Below, piece by piece: positions 1 through 6,572 of a DNA stretch of 7,721 nt. The stretch is taken from NCBI GenBank assembly GCA_019090185.1, contig JAHRWJ010000066.1, positions 1-7,721 of the forward strand, read 5' to 3'. The first letter of the stretch is position 1, and each line of letters begins with the position of its first letter. The notes below the pieces were generated by a model, which saw nothing but the letters and a program-made list of their open reading frames with translations, did no database searches and was not told where the DNA came from. Both the position numbers and the translations under genes were made by a program. Origin of the DNA: Immundisolibacteraceae bacterium. Lineage in GTDB: Bacteria > Pseudomonadota > Gammaproteobacteria > Immundisolibacterales > Immundisolibacteraceae.

Positions 1-198
1 AGTAATGGTACCCACTGTGGTGTTCGAGGCCAGTAGGCTATTCTTGAACCACTTTGATTTTCGTTAGGATGCTATTCCCGGCACTGGTGTGCAAGCCTGC
101 CATCGAGCAGGAAGCCTTTTTTGTCGGCACCGGCGTCCACCCTGGTTGTTGGGTTCGAGATCGATCGCTGTAACCGGCGCTAATGGTGGGTACCGCCC
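1..198 (+). ncRNA. ssrS: 6S RNA, regulator of sigma-70 RNA polymerase
   Basis: 6S RNA mimics an open promoter and binds the sigma-70 RNA polymerase holoenzyme, lowering transcription in stationary phase. The sequence supports a long, interrupted hairpin. GGTACCCAC (7-15) pairs perfectly with GTGGGTACC (186-194). Further in, AGGCC (27-31) can pair with GGCGCT (176-181) with one bulge. TGGTG (85-89) pairs with CACCG (128-132), and CCTGC (96-100) with GCAGG (107-111) closes the apical loop. TGTTCG near the 5' end and GAAGCCTT (111-118) match conserved stretches I recall from E. coli 6S RNA. A pyrimidine-rich tract (197-208) follows the closing stem. The gene lies directly before fau, the usual place in gammaproteobacteria, where the two can be co-transcribed. 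The 5' end may lie a few bases either side of position 1. The promoter is outside the window. Confidence 0.87.
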
Positions 199-250
199 TC
201 TCTTTTTCTGCTCGCTCTTGGTTGGTAGTTGGTGGCTAATGAAGTCACAG

Positions 251-274
251 GGCTACGAGCTGTTTGTCGTAACC
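251..274 (+). other. Hairpin between 6S RNA and fau
   Basis: GG-C-TACGA (251-258) can pair with TCGTA-A-CC (267-274) around an 8-base loop, giving seven base pairs and one C/A mismatch. It lies in the spacer that would be part of a 6S-fau co-transcript. No T tract strong enough for a terminator follows. It could be a processing or stability structure, or chance. The rest of 199-313 shows no gene. Confidence 0.25.
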
Positions 275-313
275 GTTTAACTTACTTGTGTTTCTGGCCC
301 GACGGTATTGCTA

Positions 314-925
314 ATGAACTGTCTGTCAAAAGTTCTTGTTGACGAGCGTCGACAAGCTCGCCAGAAACTGCGTCAGCGTCGACGAGAGCTGACGGCTGCT
401 GATCAGCGAAAAGCAGCCGTTTCCCTGGCGCGCCGGGTAGTGGGTAGTCATTTTTTTCAAAATGCTCGTCGAATAGCAATCTATTGGCCAGCCGATGGCG
501 AAATTAGTCCTTTGCCATTAGCGGATCGAGCGATAGCGATGGGTAAAAGGGTCTACTTACCAGAATTGCCCAGAAAACCTTGCCGACGGATGCGTTTTGC
601 TCCGCTGGCAGCTGATGCCCGCATCAGCCTCAATCGTTTTGACATTCCAGAAGTAGCTGCTTGTTACCGTGAAACCATCTCGGTAAACCAGCTCGACTTG
701 CTGGTATTACCCGTGGTGGGGATGGATCGGGTCGGTAACCGCATCGGTATGGGGGCTGGCTATTATGATCGGCTGCTGGAAAACTGTTACTTTCGGGCGA
801 TTGTGCCGACCTTGTTGGGTGTGGCTCATTCCTTTCAGTTGCTTGACGCGATAGAAGCACAGCGCTGGGATATTCCGTTACATCGGCTAGCCACAGATTT
901 GAAAGTTTTTCTTGCTGGAGCATGA
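314..925 (+). CDS. fau: 5-formyltetrahydrofolate cyclo-ligase
   Basis: This cytoplasmic enzyme converts 5-formyl-THF to 5,10-methenyl-THF using ATP, returning a storage or inhibitory folate to the active pool. The protein is about 203 residues, the usual size. Counted from the ATG, the family signature GMGAGYYDR is at about residues 145-153, preceded by PVVGMDRVGNR. PADGEIS near residue 60 and WDIPLH near residue 185 also fit the family. The N-terminal third is rich in Arg, Lys and Gln, as is common for the ATP-binding start of these proteins. I prefer ATG 314 to the in-frame TTG at 308: the only Shine-Dalgarno-like stretch, GACGG at 301-305, is 8 bases from 314 but only 2 from 308. The location just after 6S RNA is the classical ssrS-fau context. 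It also fits functionally beside the metK-ahcY-metF block, since its product feeds the pool that MetF draws on. Confidence 0.95.
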   Translation: MNCLSKVLVDERRQARQKLRQRRRELTAADQRKAAVSLARRVVGSHFFQNARRIAIYWPADGEISPLPLADRAIAMGKRVYLPELPRKPCRRMRFAPLAADARISLNRFDIPEVAACYRETISVNQLDLLVLPVVGMDRVGNRIGMGAGYYDRLLENCYFRAIVPTLLGVAHSFQLLDAIEAQRWDIPLHRLATDLKVFLAGA

Positions 926-952
926 TGAATCTATACAGTTAACGCTGGGTCA

Positions 953-981
953 TGGTCTAATTTCGCCCGCTAGAAAATAAT
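953..981 (+). promoter_or_regulatory. Possible sigma-70 promoter for metK
   Basis: AATAAT (976-981) matches five of six bases of a -10 box. A weak -35 candidate, TGGTCT (953-958), lies 17 bases upstream. A start near 988 would place the 990-1008 inverted repeat at the 5' end of the transcript. The -35 match is poor, so this is tentative. Confidence 0.3.
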
Positions 982-989
982 TTAAACCG

Positions 990-1008
990 GTGTAGGGCCA
1001 AACTACAC
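990..1008 (+). promoter_or_regulatory. Perfect inverted repeat in the metK leader
   Basis: GTGTAG (990-995) and CTACAC (1003-1008) form a perfect 6-bp stem with the 7-base loop GGCCAAA. It ends 23 bases before the metK start and does not cover the GGGGAA ribosome-binding site (1023-1028). It could be an operator for a methionine-cycle regulator, overlapping the predicted start of transcription, or a stabilising hairpin at the 5' end of the mRNA. It does not resemble a MetJ box or a SAM riboswitch known to me. Confidence 0.4.
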
Positions 1009-1031
1009 TCAAAACAGATGTTGGGGAAACA

Positions 1032-2222
1032 ATGGCTGATCAGTATTTATTTACCTCCGAATCCGTCTCTGAGGGTCATCCGGATAAGGTTGCCGATCAA
1101 ATTTCAGATGCAGTGCTAGATGCGCTGTTAACGGACGACACAGCCTCCAGGGTTGCCTGTGAAACCCTGGTCAATACCGGGCTAGTGGTGTTGTCGGGTG
1201 AAATAAGCTCCAACGCGGTGGTGGATTACCAGCAGATTGCTCGGGATACCATCGCTGAAATCGGTTATGACTCCTCTGAACTGGGCTTTGATTTCCGTTC
1301 CTGTGCGGTGCTTACGGCTCTTGATCAGCAGTCGGTTGATATTGCTCAGGGTGTTAACGAAGGGGAAGGGCTTGACCTCGAACAGGGTGCGGGCGACCAG
1401 GGGTTAATGTTTGGTTACGCATCGAATGAAACAGATGTGTTGATGCCGGCGCCGGTTACCTATGCGCATCGTTTGGTTAAAAAGCAGGCCGAGGTGCGTA
1501 AAAATGGCACCCTGCCCTGGTTACGACCGGATGCCAAAAGTCAGGTTACTTTCCGGTATGAAGAGGGCAAGCCGGTCGGTATCGATGCGGTTGTTCTCTC
1601 TACCCAGCATGATGAGTCGATTGGCCACGATGACCTGGTGGCTGCGGTGCGCGAGGAAATTATTGCTCCGGTGTTACCTGCGGAATGGCTTTCAAATGAC
1701 ACCCAGTTTTTTATTAACCCTACCGGCCGTTTTGTGATTGGTGGGCCGGTTGGCGATTGCGGTCTTACCGGTCGCAAAATCATTGTTGATACCTACGGCG
1801 GGATGGCGCGTCACGGTGGCGGTGCCTTTTCGGGTAAAGATCCATCTAAGGTTGATCGTTCTGCCGCGTATGCTAGTCGTTATGTGGCTAAAAACCTGGT
1901 GGCAGCGGGCATCGCCGAGCGCTGTGAAATTCAGGTCTCCTATGCCATTGGCGTTGCTAAACCAACTTCTATCGCCGTTGAAACATTTGGTACGGGCGTG
2001 ATTTCTGAGCCGCGCATTATCGAGCTGATTGATGCCCATTTCGATTTACGCCCCAAAGGTATTGTGGTGATGCTTGACCTACTGCGGCCTATCTATCGCC
2101 AGACCGCTGCTTATGGTCATTTTGGCCGTACCGAAGCCGAGATAACCTGGGAGCGAACCGATAAAGCTCAAGCCTTGCGCGAAGCTGCCGGCCTAACAGG
2201 TGAGATTCCCAGCGCAGCCTAA
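1032..2222 (+). CDS. metK: S-adenosylmethionine synthetase
   Basis: MetK joins methionine and ATP to form SAM, releasing phosphate and diphosphate. It is a cytoplasmic homo-oligomer needing Mg and K ions. The 396-residue protein has the normal length. It carries the N-terminal GHPDK motif (residues 15-19; His16 and Asp18), the first family signature [12 protein letters not shown] (119-130), Lys169 in the WLRPDAKS segment, Arg248-Lys249 in TGRK, and the second signature GGGAFSGKD (262-270) with Lys269. All the expected catalytic residues seem present. The start is well supported by GGGGAA at 1023-1028, though the spacing is short. It is the first gene of a co-oriented run with ahcY (76-bp gap), metF and rsmE. 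A hairpin with a T tract overlaps its stop codon and could reduce read-through into ahcY. Confidence 0.98.
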   Translation: MADQYLFTSESVSEGHPDKVADQISDAVLDALLTDDTASRVACETLVNTGLVVLSGEISSNAVVDYQQIARDTIAEIGYDSSELGFDFRSCAVLTALDQQSVDIAQGVNEGEGLDLEQGAGDQGLMFGYASNETDVLMPAPVTYAHRLVKKQAEVRKNGTLPWLRPDAKSQVTFRYEEGKPVGIDAVVLSTQHDESIGHDDLVAAVREEIIAPVLPAEWLSNDTQFFINPTGRFVIGGPVGDCGLTGRKIIVDTYGGMARHGGGAFSGKDPSKVDRSAAYASRYVAKNLVAAGIAERCEIQVSYAIGVAKPTSIAVETFGTGVISEPRIIELIDAHFDLRPKGIVVMLDLLRPIYRQTAAYGHFGRTEAEITWERTDKAQALREAAGLTGEIPSAA

Positions 2223-2242
2223 GAAACCGGCTGGCTCTTTTT
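2215..2242 (+). terminator. Weak terminator or attenuator at the metK stop
   Basis: CAGCC (2215-2219) pairs with GGCTG (2229-2233) around a 9-base loop, followed by CTCTTTTT (2235-2242). The stem overlaps the metK stop codon. Only five base pairs are formed, so termination would be partial. It could set the ratio of metK to ahcY expression. A translating ribosome at the stop codon would disturb the stem. Confidence 0.35.
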
Positions 2243-2298
2243 GTGAATATTATTATTGTTGTCGCGGCCAGTAGCGCGGCATTACCGGAGAATACCCA

Positions 2299-3615
2299 AT
2301 GAGTTCGATTGCCCCTGTAGATGGCGATAACGCCGATTATCGAATTGCTGATATTGCATTAGCTGAATGGGGTCGCAAAGAAGTTGCGATTGCCGAAAGT
2401 GAAATGCCTGGTTTGATGGCACTGCGTGAAGAGTATGGTGATCAGAAGCCTCTGAAAGATGCCCGTATCGCTGGCTGTCTGCATATGACCATTCAGACCG
2501 CCGTGCTGATCGAAACCCTAACGGCCTTAGGGGCCGAAGTGCGCTGGTCGTCCTGTAATATTTTCTCCACCCAGGATCATGCTGCTGCTGCGATGGCAGC
2601 GGTCGGTGTGCCTGTCTTCGCCTGGAAAGGTGAAACCGAAGAAGAGGCCAACTGGTGTATCGAGCAGACCATTACCGGGCCTGATGGCTGGCATCCCAAC
2701 CTGATTCTCGATGATGGTGGCGACCTGACACTGATGATGCATGACGACTTCCCCGAGTTGATGGCGGATGTTCGCGGTCTTTCAGAAGAGACCACCACCG
2801 GGGTGCACCGTCTGTACGAAATGATGAAAGCCGGCAGCCTGCAAGTGCCAGCCATCAACGTTAATGATTCGGTAACCAAATCAAAATTCGATAATCTCTA
2901 TGGTTGTCGTGAGTCATTGGTTGACGGCATTAAGCGTGCTACCGACGTGATGATCGCCGGCAAAATTGCCGTGGTTTGTGGCTATGGCGATGTGGGTAAA
3001 GGTTGTGCTCAGTCACTTCGTGGCCTGGGTGCTACGGTTTGGATTACCGAAATTGACCCGATTTGCGCCCTCCAGGCAGCGATGGAAGGTTATCGGGTAG
3101 TCACCATGGAAAATGCTGCCGCTGAAGCCAATATCTTTGTGACCACCACCGGTAATGTCAATGTCATTACCCACGATCACATGTTGAGCATGAAGAGCCA
3201 GGCGATCATCTGCAACATCGGTCATTTTGATTCAGAGATTGATATTGCCTCGCTGCGCCAGTACGAGTGGGACAACATCAAGCCCCAGGTTGATCATGTG
3301 ATTTTCCCCGACGGCAAGCGGCTGATCGTGCTTGCCGAAGGCCGCTTGGTGAATCTAGGTTGTGGTACCGGTCACCCGAGCTTTGTGATGTCGAATTCTT
3401 TTACCAACCAGGTGTTGGCGCAAATCGAGCTTTGGCAGAATTCCGCCAATTATAAAAATGAAGTTTATGTGTTGCCTAAACACCTTGATGAAAAGGTCGC
3501 TCGGGCCCATCTAGAGCAGCTGGGTGTTGAATTGACCGAACTGACCGGTGAGCAGTCCAGCTATCTGGGTCTGCCCGTTGATGGGCCTTATAAACCTGAC
3601 CATTACCGTTATTAA
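2299..3615 (+). CDS. ahcY: Adenosylhomocysteinase (SAH hydrolase)
   Basis: AhcY reversibly hydrolyses S-adenosylhomocysteine to adenosine and homocysteine with tightly bound NAD, relieving product inhibition of methyltransferases. The 438-residue protein has His62 (HMT), LDDGGD at 137-142 with Asp139, EETTTGVH with Glu164, and SVTKSKFDN with Lys194 and Asp198. The NAD-binding GYGDVGKG is at 228-235, NIGHFD has His309, and [11 protein letters not shown] has His359. The C-terminal KPDHYRY supplies Lys432 and Tyr436 to the neighbouring subunit in this family. These correspond to human His55, Asp131, Glu156, Lys186, Asp190, His301, His353, Lys426 and Tyr430. The start is supported by GGAG at 2287-2290. 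It is a compact form: it lacks the extra segments after residues ~270 and ~335 found in the ~469-residue Pseudomonas type, and resembles the 432-residue human enzyme. It sits between metK and metF, as expected for one methyl-cycle operon. Confidence 0.98.
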   Translation: MSSIAPVDGDNADYRIADIALAEWGRKEVAIAESEMPGLMALREEYGDQKPLKDARIAGCLHMTIQTAVLIETLTALGAEVRWSSCNIFSTQDHAAAAMAAVGVPVFAWKGETEEEANWCIEQTITGPDGWHPNLILDDGGDLTLMMHDDFPELMADVRGLSEETTTGVHRLYEMMKAGSLQVPAINVNDSVTKSKFDNLYGCRESLVDGIKRATDVMIAGKIAVVCGYGDVGKGCAQSLRGLGATVWITEIDPICALQAAMEGYRVVTMENAAAEANIFVTTTGNVNVITHDHMLSMKSQAIICNIGHFDSEIDIASLRQYEWDNIKPQVDHVIFPDGKRLIVLAEGRLVNLGCGTGHPSFVMSNSFTNQVLAQIELWQNSANYKNEVYVLPKHLDEKVARAHLEQLGVELTELTGEQSSYLGLPVDGPYKPDHYRY

Positions 3616-3635
3616 CCGGTAGCCATTTAACCGAT

Positions 3636-4496
3636 ATGAAAACTCAGCAGGATCGTCAGCGCCGTTTTAGCCTGGAATTTTTCCCAGCTCGTACCCCTGA
3701 GGGCAACGACAAAGTCCGCGAAGTTCGCCAGGGTTTTGCCGCGCTTAAACCGGACTATTTTTCGGTGACCTTCGGTGCCGGCGGCAGTACCCGTGATGGC
3801 ACGCTGGAAATGGTTACCCAGATCAGTGACGAGGCTCAGGTCCCTGTCGCGCCGCATATTTCCTGTATTAGTTCTTCGCGGGAAGAGATCACCGGGCTGG
3901 TCAATGCTTATCAAAAAATTGGCGTAAACCAGCTGGTGGTTTTGCGGGGTGATGCGCCATCAGGCAGCGGTTACGACGGCGGAGATTTTTCTTACGCTAA
4001 TGAGTTGGTTGAGTTTCTGCGCGAGCAATGGGGTGATGCTTTTCATATCGAAGTTGCGGCCTATCCGGAGTTTCATCCAGAAGCGGTTAACGCCGAAGTC
4101 GACTTGCATAATTTTAAGCGCAAGGTCGACGCGGGCGCTGATTCGGCGATGACCCAGTATTTCTATAATGCTGATGCTTACTTTGGTTTCATCGACAGCA
4201 TAGAGAAGCTCGGCGTCGATATCCCGGTGGTGCCGGGCATTATGCCGATTACCAACTACACGCAGTTGGCTCGGTTTTCGGATCGCTGCGGTGCCGAGAT
4301 TCCCCGCTGGATTCGCCATCGGCTCGAGGCCTATGGTGATGACATGGATTCGTTGCGCGATTTTGGCCACGAGGTCACCCTGCAGCTTTGCCAGCGCTTA
4401 TTAGATCAGGGTGCGCCTGGGATACATTTCTATAGCATGAACCGTATCGAGCCCTGCAGGCGTCTCTGGGTCGAGCTCGGCCTGGTCGATTTATAG
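3636..4496 (+). CDS. metF: Methylenetetrahydrofolate reductase
   Basis: MetF reduces 5,10-methylene-THF to 5-methyl-THF with an FAD cofactor and NAD(P)H, providing the methyl group that turns homocysteine back into methionine. The 286-residue protein covers the whole TIM-barrel catalytic domain of the bacterial form and lacks the regulatory domain of eukaryotic enzymes. Visible motifs are FSLEFFPARTPEG (Glu15, equivalent to the catalytic Glu28 of E. coli), SVTFGAGGSTRDGT (43-56), PHISC (73-77), LRGDAPSG with Asp106, YPEFHPE (143-149), TQYFYNAD with Gln174, and PGIMPITNY (200-208). It ends with GIHFYSMNR (262-270). It starts 20 bp after the ahcY stop with no clear Shine-Dalgarno sequence, so translation may be coupled to ahcY. 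The ATG is the natural start because the conserved domain begins about ten residues later. Confidence 0.97.
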   Translation: MKTQQDRQRRFSLEFFPARTPEGNDKVREVRQGFAALKPDYFSVTFGAGGSTRDGTLEMVTQISDEAQVPVAPHISCISSSREEITGLVNAYQKIGVNQLVVLRGDAPSGSGYDGGDFSYANELVEFLREQWGDAFHIEVAAYPEFHPEAVNAEVDLHNFKRKVDAGADSAMTQYFYNADAYFGFIDSIEKLGVDIPVVPGIMPITNYTQLARFSDRCGAEIPRWIRHRLEAYGDDMDSLRDFGHEVTLQLCQRLLDQGAPGIHFYSMNRIEPCRRLWVELGLVDL

Positions 4497-4529
4497 AGCA
4501 GTAACAACACTGTGTTACCAGTTGCTTTT
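4497..4529 (+). terminator. Possible weak terminator after metF
   Basis: GTAACA (4501-4506) and TGTTAC (4513-4518) form a 6-bp stem. AGCA (4497-4500) and TGCT (4523-4526) can extend it across a 4-base bulge, and a short T run (4526-4529) follows. The stem is AT-rich and the T run short, so it may be a partial stop or an RNA-processing hairpin between metF and rsmE. Confidence 0.35.
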
Positions 4530-4560
4530 GCCGACCTAACCTGGGTTCAGCTGCGCCGTT

Positions 4561-5292
4561 ATGCGTGATATTCGAGTTTATCTAGATCAACCATTAGTGA
4601 CCGGCAATGTCATCGACTTGCCGGATGAGCTGGTGCGCCACATCGGCGGTGTATTGCGATTAAAGCCTGGCGAATCCCTGGTGCTATTCAATGGGCTTGG
4701 CGGAGAATACCGCGCCCAGGTTGAAACCCTGGAGCGCCGTCGTGGCTGTGTTCTGATCGGCGAATATGATCCTGTCACCCGAGAATCGGGACTGCATACT
4801 CGGCTGGTGCAGGCGCTAGGTAAGGGCGACCGGACAGAGTGGGCGGTGCGTAAAGGGGTTGAGCTTGGGGTCACTGAATTGGTGCCGTTGATCACCGAGC
4901 GCACCCAGGTAAAAATCAGCGAGCAGAAAAATAATCAACGGCAGCGGCGATGGCAAAGTTTGATTATTGCTGCTTGTGAGCAGTCTGGCCGCACCCGGTT
5001 GCCGTTGTTAAGAGCGGCGGTAACTTTTGATCAGTGGACTGCCCAGCAGCGCAGCGGAGAACGCTTAATTCTGGATCCCCGCGCTACTAAGCCGATTGGT
5101 ATTGATGCCAGTGTTACTGAAGTGGAACTGTTGATTGGTCCCGAGGGCGGGTTTTCTACTCCGGAATTAGAGCTTGCGGGTCAGCGAGGCTATCAACCGG
5201 TCTCGCTGGGACCACGGGTGCTGCGAACCGAAACCGCCCCGCTGGCTGCATTGGCCTTGCTGCAAACCCAGGCAGGCGACTGGGGCAGATAA
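4561..5292 (+). CDS. rsmE: 16S rRNA m3U1498 methyltransferase
   Basis: RsmE methylates N3 of U1498 in 16S rRNA within the 30S subunit, using SAM. The 243-residue protein has the usual size and layout: an N-terminal PUA-like RNA-binding part (HIGGVLRLKPGESL near 27-40, FNGLGGEY near 43-50), then a SPOUT (knotted) methyltransferase domain. In that domain are LGKGDRTEWAVRKGVELG (about 86-103), ACEQSGR (138-144), GPEGGFS (193-199) and LGPRVLRTETA (216-226). The last two build the SAM-binding knot. The gap after metF is 64 bp and contains a weak hairpin, so it may belong to the methyl-cycle operon or have its own weak promoter. The Shine-Dalgarno sequence is poor. As a SAM user it fits next to metK and ahcY, but rsmE is a housekeeping gene with varied neighbours, so the functional link is loose. 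It converges on the ferredoxin gene, with 38 bp between the stop codons. Confidence 0.96.
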   Translation: MRDIRVYLDQPLVTGNVIDLPDELVRHIGGVLRLKPGESLVLFNGLGGEYRAQVETLERRRGCVLIGEYDPVTRESGLHTRLVQALGKGDRTEWAVRKGVELGVTELVPLITERTQVKISEQKNNQRQRRWQSLIIAACEQSGRTRLPLLRAAVTFDQWTAQQRSGERLILDPRATKPIGIDASVTEVELLIGPEGGFSTPELELAGQRGYQPVSLGPRVLRTETAPLAALALLQTQAGDWGR

Positions 5293-5330
5293 CCAGGCCA
5301 GAGGTGTGCCCAAAAATCGGGCCGGTATTG

Positions 5331-5630
5331 CTAGACCTGCAAACTGTCTTCAGGTACTTCGAGCTCGATATCACCGTCCATGAGCCTGGCCATACAGGCC
5401 AATCGGGCGTTAGCCGGTGCCTCCATTTCTGCCAGGGTGCGAGCTTCAGTGGTGCCAATTGGCGTGAGATTTTCCTGCCCCTGAACAACCAGCACCATAT
5501 CAGTGCCACAACTGCCCAAGCCACAGGAGGTTGCGATCGGCACCCGTTTGCCTTTAAGCAAACTCAGCAGCGACGAGTCTGGCATTGCCATTCGCCAATC
5601 ACAGTGGTCAACAACTTTAATTCTGCCCAT
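5331..5630 (-). CDS. Small 2Fe-2S ferredoxin with an Asp in place of the third Cys
   Basis: This is a 99-residue soluble protein with the plant-type ferredoxin fold, expected to carry electrons to an oxygenase or oxidase. The cluster loop is TSCGLGSCGTD: Cys36, Cys41 (C-x4-C), then Asp44 where the family has its third Cys. The fourth ligand, Cys79, lies in the usual RLAC motif, followed by a DGDIELEVP strand. The N-terminal strand IKVVDH, the segment MVLVVQGQENLTP and the Glu/Leu-rich stretch before RLAC also fit. Asp44 is encoded by GAT, two base changes from a TGT Cys codon, so one sequencing error would not explain it. Cys10 is an extra cysteine but lies in the first strand. The gene starts 54 bp after the diiron-protein gene on the same strand, so the two probably form an operon. 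The Shine-Dalgarno sequence is weak. The partner could be the diiron protein, the Rieske oxygenase, or both. The fold is quite certain; cluster occupancy is not. Confidence 0.88.
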   Translation of the reverse strand: MGRIKVVDHCDWRMAMPDSSLLSLLKGKRVPIATSCGLGSCGTDMVLVVQGQENLTPIGTTEARTLAEMEAPANARLACMARLMDGDIELEVPEDSLQV

Positions 5631-5684
5631 ATTTTTTTACCGCTGTTATTTGCCTGGTCTGTTAGCCGTCAAATCCTTGGCCTA

Positions 5685-6416
5685 TTACCAGGTTCCCAAA
5701 TCATCGAATAAGCTGATGCTAACACCTTTTGCGACTAGGTTTGCGGCGGCAATACAGGCAGCCTGAGTATCGACATCGTCTGCTGCAACATACTTATCAA
5801 GTACCCTGAGCCCCTGGTTGCCGTGTTCCATTTCGACCTCGCCACCGTGAATTTCAAACCATTCGGCTTTTTCAGCTGGTAAGCCATAGTGTTTGATACA
5901 GGCTTTGCCGACTCGGCCAAAAATAGCTGGCACCACACTCTCAACGCCTACGGCGCAAGCGGCCATCCCTTCTATCCAGGGGCGGTGAAATACGTAAGCT
6001 TCTATAATCATTCTTAAACCATGAATTTTGTCGCCGTAATCATGGCAGCTCCAGTCAGGCCCTTTGATAATGGCTTCTCCTTCACCACCCAGGGCAGTCA
6101 CGGCTTCAGCAAGTAAGAATGGGTGGTCGCGTTCGATAAAGGCGTTTTCCAGTAACTCTGCTTTGACCTTGTGATCGTTTTTCGGGCAACGGGATGCCAA
6201 CGCAGAAACGTACTCTGGAAAACCAGTGATTACCCAGCAAAGATCCGACAGTAGCTTGACGATATCCTTTTTTGGTAGCTCCCCGGATTCGATCTTGGAA
6301 AAAACCGGATGGCGTAGAGCCAGGCCAGCAACCGGTTCAAGAATGTCGCTTTTAAGGTGGTTTAGCCAGGGGCTTTGAACATCGATCAGGTAATTAGTTT
6401 CTGCGGTAGCGGACAT
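5685..6416 (-). CDS. Heme-oxygenase-fold diiron oxidase (CADD/UndA-like)
   Basis: This 243-residue all-helical protein resembles the TenA/PqqC/CADD superfamily, in particular the iron-containing redox enzymes known as heme-oxygenase-like diiron oxidases. Members use O2 and two irons for N-oxygenation, decarboxylation or fragmentation of small acids and amines. The N-terminal pattern HPVFSKIESGELPKKD and the FPEYVSALASRCP segment are typical of CADD relatives. Candidate iron ligands are Glu95 and His98 (ERDH), Glu159 (GVESVVPAIF), His190, Glu195 and His198 (FEIHGGEVEMEH). The last group follows the family H-x3-D-x2-H pattern, but with one extra residue and Glu for Asp. The hydrophilic sequence, without a signal peptide or membrane span, suggests a cytosolic enzyme. 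The start is supported by AGAGGA (6425-6430, minus strand), 8 bases before ATG. It heads a probable operon with the ferredoxin and is divergent from the Rieske gene. The substrate is unknown; a TenA-type thiaminase or PqqC role is less likely given the ligand set. Confidence 0.82.
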   Translation of the reverse strand: MSATAETNYLIDVQSPWLNHLKSDILEPVAGLALRHPVFSKIESGELPKKDIVKLLSDLCWVITGFPEYVSALASRCPKNDHKVKAELLENAFIERDHPFLLAEAVTALGGEGEAIIKGPDWSCHDYGDKIHGLRMIIEAYVFHRPWIEGMAACAVGVESVVPAIFGRVGKACIKHYGLPAEKAEWFEIHGGEVEMEHGNQGLRVLDKYVAADDVDTQAACIAAANLVAKGVSISLFDDLGTW

Positions 6417-6485
6417 GATGGTGTTCCTCTTTAAAACAGTCGTTCGGGAGCGTCTTTGTAATCTAACTAAGCGGAGTGAAACACA

Positions 6486-6507
6486 CCCTAATAGGGGCGT
6501 TTTTTTT
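6486..6507 (+). terminator. Hairpin with eight T's pointing toward the Rieske gene
   Basis: CCCT (6486-6489) and AGGG (6493-6496) form a short stem, followed by GCG and an uninterrupted T8 (6500-6507). It has terminator form on the plus strand only. The same region offers a competing fold, ACACCC (6483-6488) with GGGTGT (6508-6513). It could stop antisense read-through coming from rsmE across the minus-strand operon, or act as an operator in the divergent promoter. The 4-bp stem is short. Confidence 0.4.
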
Positions 6508-6542
6508 GGGTGTTGATTTACATCAGCTCGATAAGTTCATTG

Positions 6543-6572
6543 TTGATCAAGCTTTAAATCAGTTGGTATAGC
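6543..6572 (+). promoter_or_regulatory. Candidate sigma-70 promoter of the Rieske oxygenase gene
   Basis: TTGATC (6543-6548) and TATAGC (6567-6572) each match four of six consensus bases and are 18 bases apart. TTGATCAA (6543-6550) is itself palindromic. Transcription would start near 6579, giving a leader of about 118 nt before the ATG at 6697. No other good candidate was seen on the plus strand in this gap. Confidence 0.4.

Noticed and set aside
89..280. 63-residue plus-strand ORF
   Set aside because: It lies largely inside the 6S RNA, has no recognisable domain and no clear ribosome-binding site.
308..313. TTG at 308 as the fau start
   Set aside because: GACGG at 301-305 is too close to it and well placed for ATG 314, which also begins nearer the conserved domain.
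926..1031. SAM riboswitch before metK
   Set aside because: Only one simple hairpin is visible; no multi-helix junction or known conserved core was seen.
1692..2039. 115-residue minus-strand ORF within metK
   Set aside because: It is a shadow of the conserved metK frame with no recognisable features.
2223..2298. SAH riboswitch before ahcY
   Set aside because: Such riboswitches occur before ahcY in some proteobacteria, but the conserved GAGGAGCGCTGC-like core is absent from this 76-bp gap.
5308..5322. GCCC-AAAAATC-GGGC hairpin as a terminator between rsmE and the ferredoxin
   Set aside because: The stem is only 4 bp, the A/T run is in the loop, and no T tract follows on either strand.
5304..5711. 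135-residue plus-strand ORF overlapping the ferredoxin
   Set aside because: It is antisense to a gene with clear ferredoxin motifs and shows no domain of its own.
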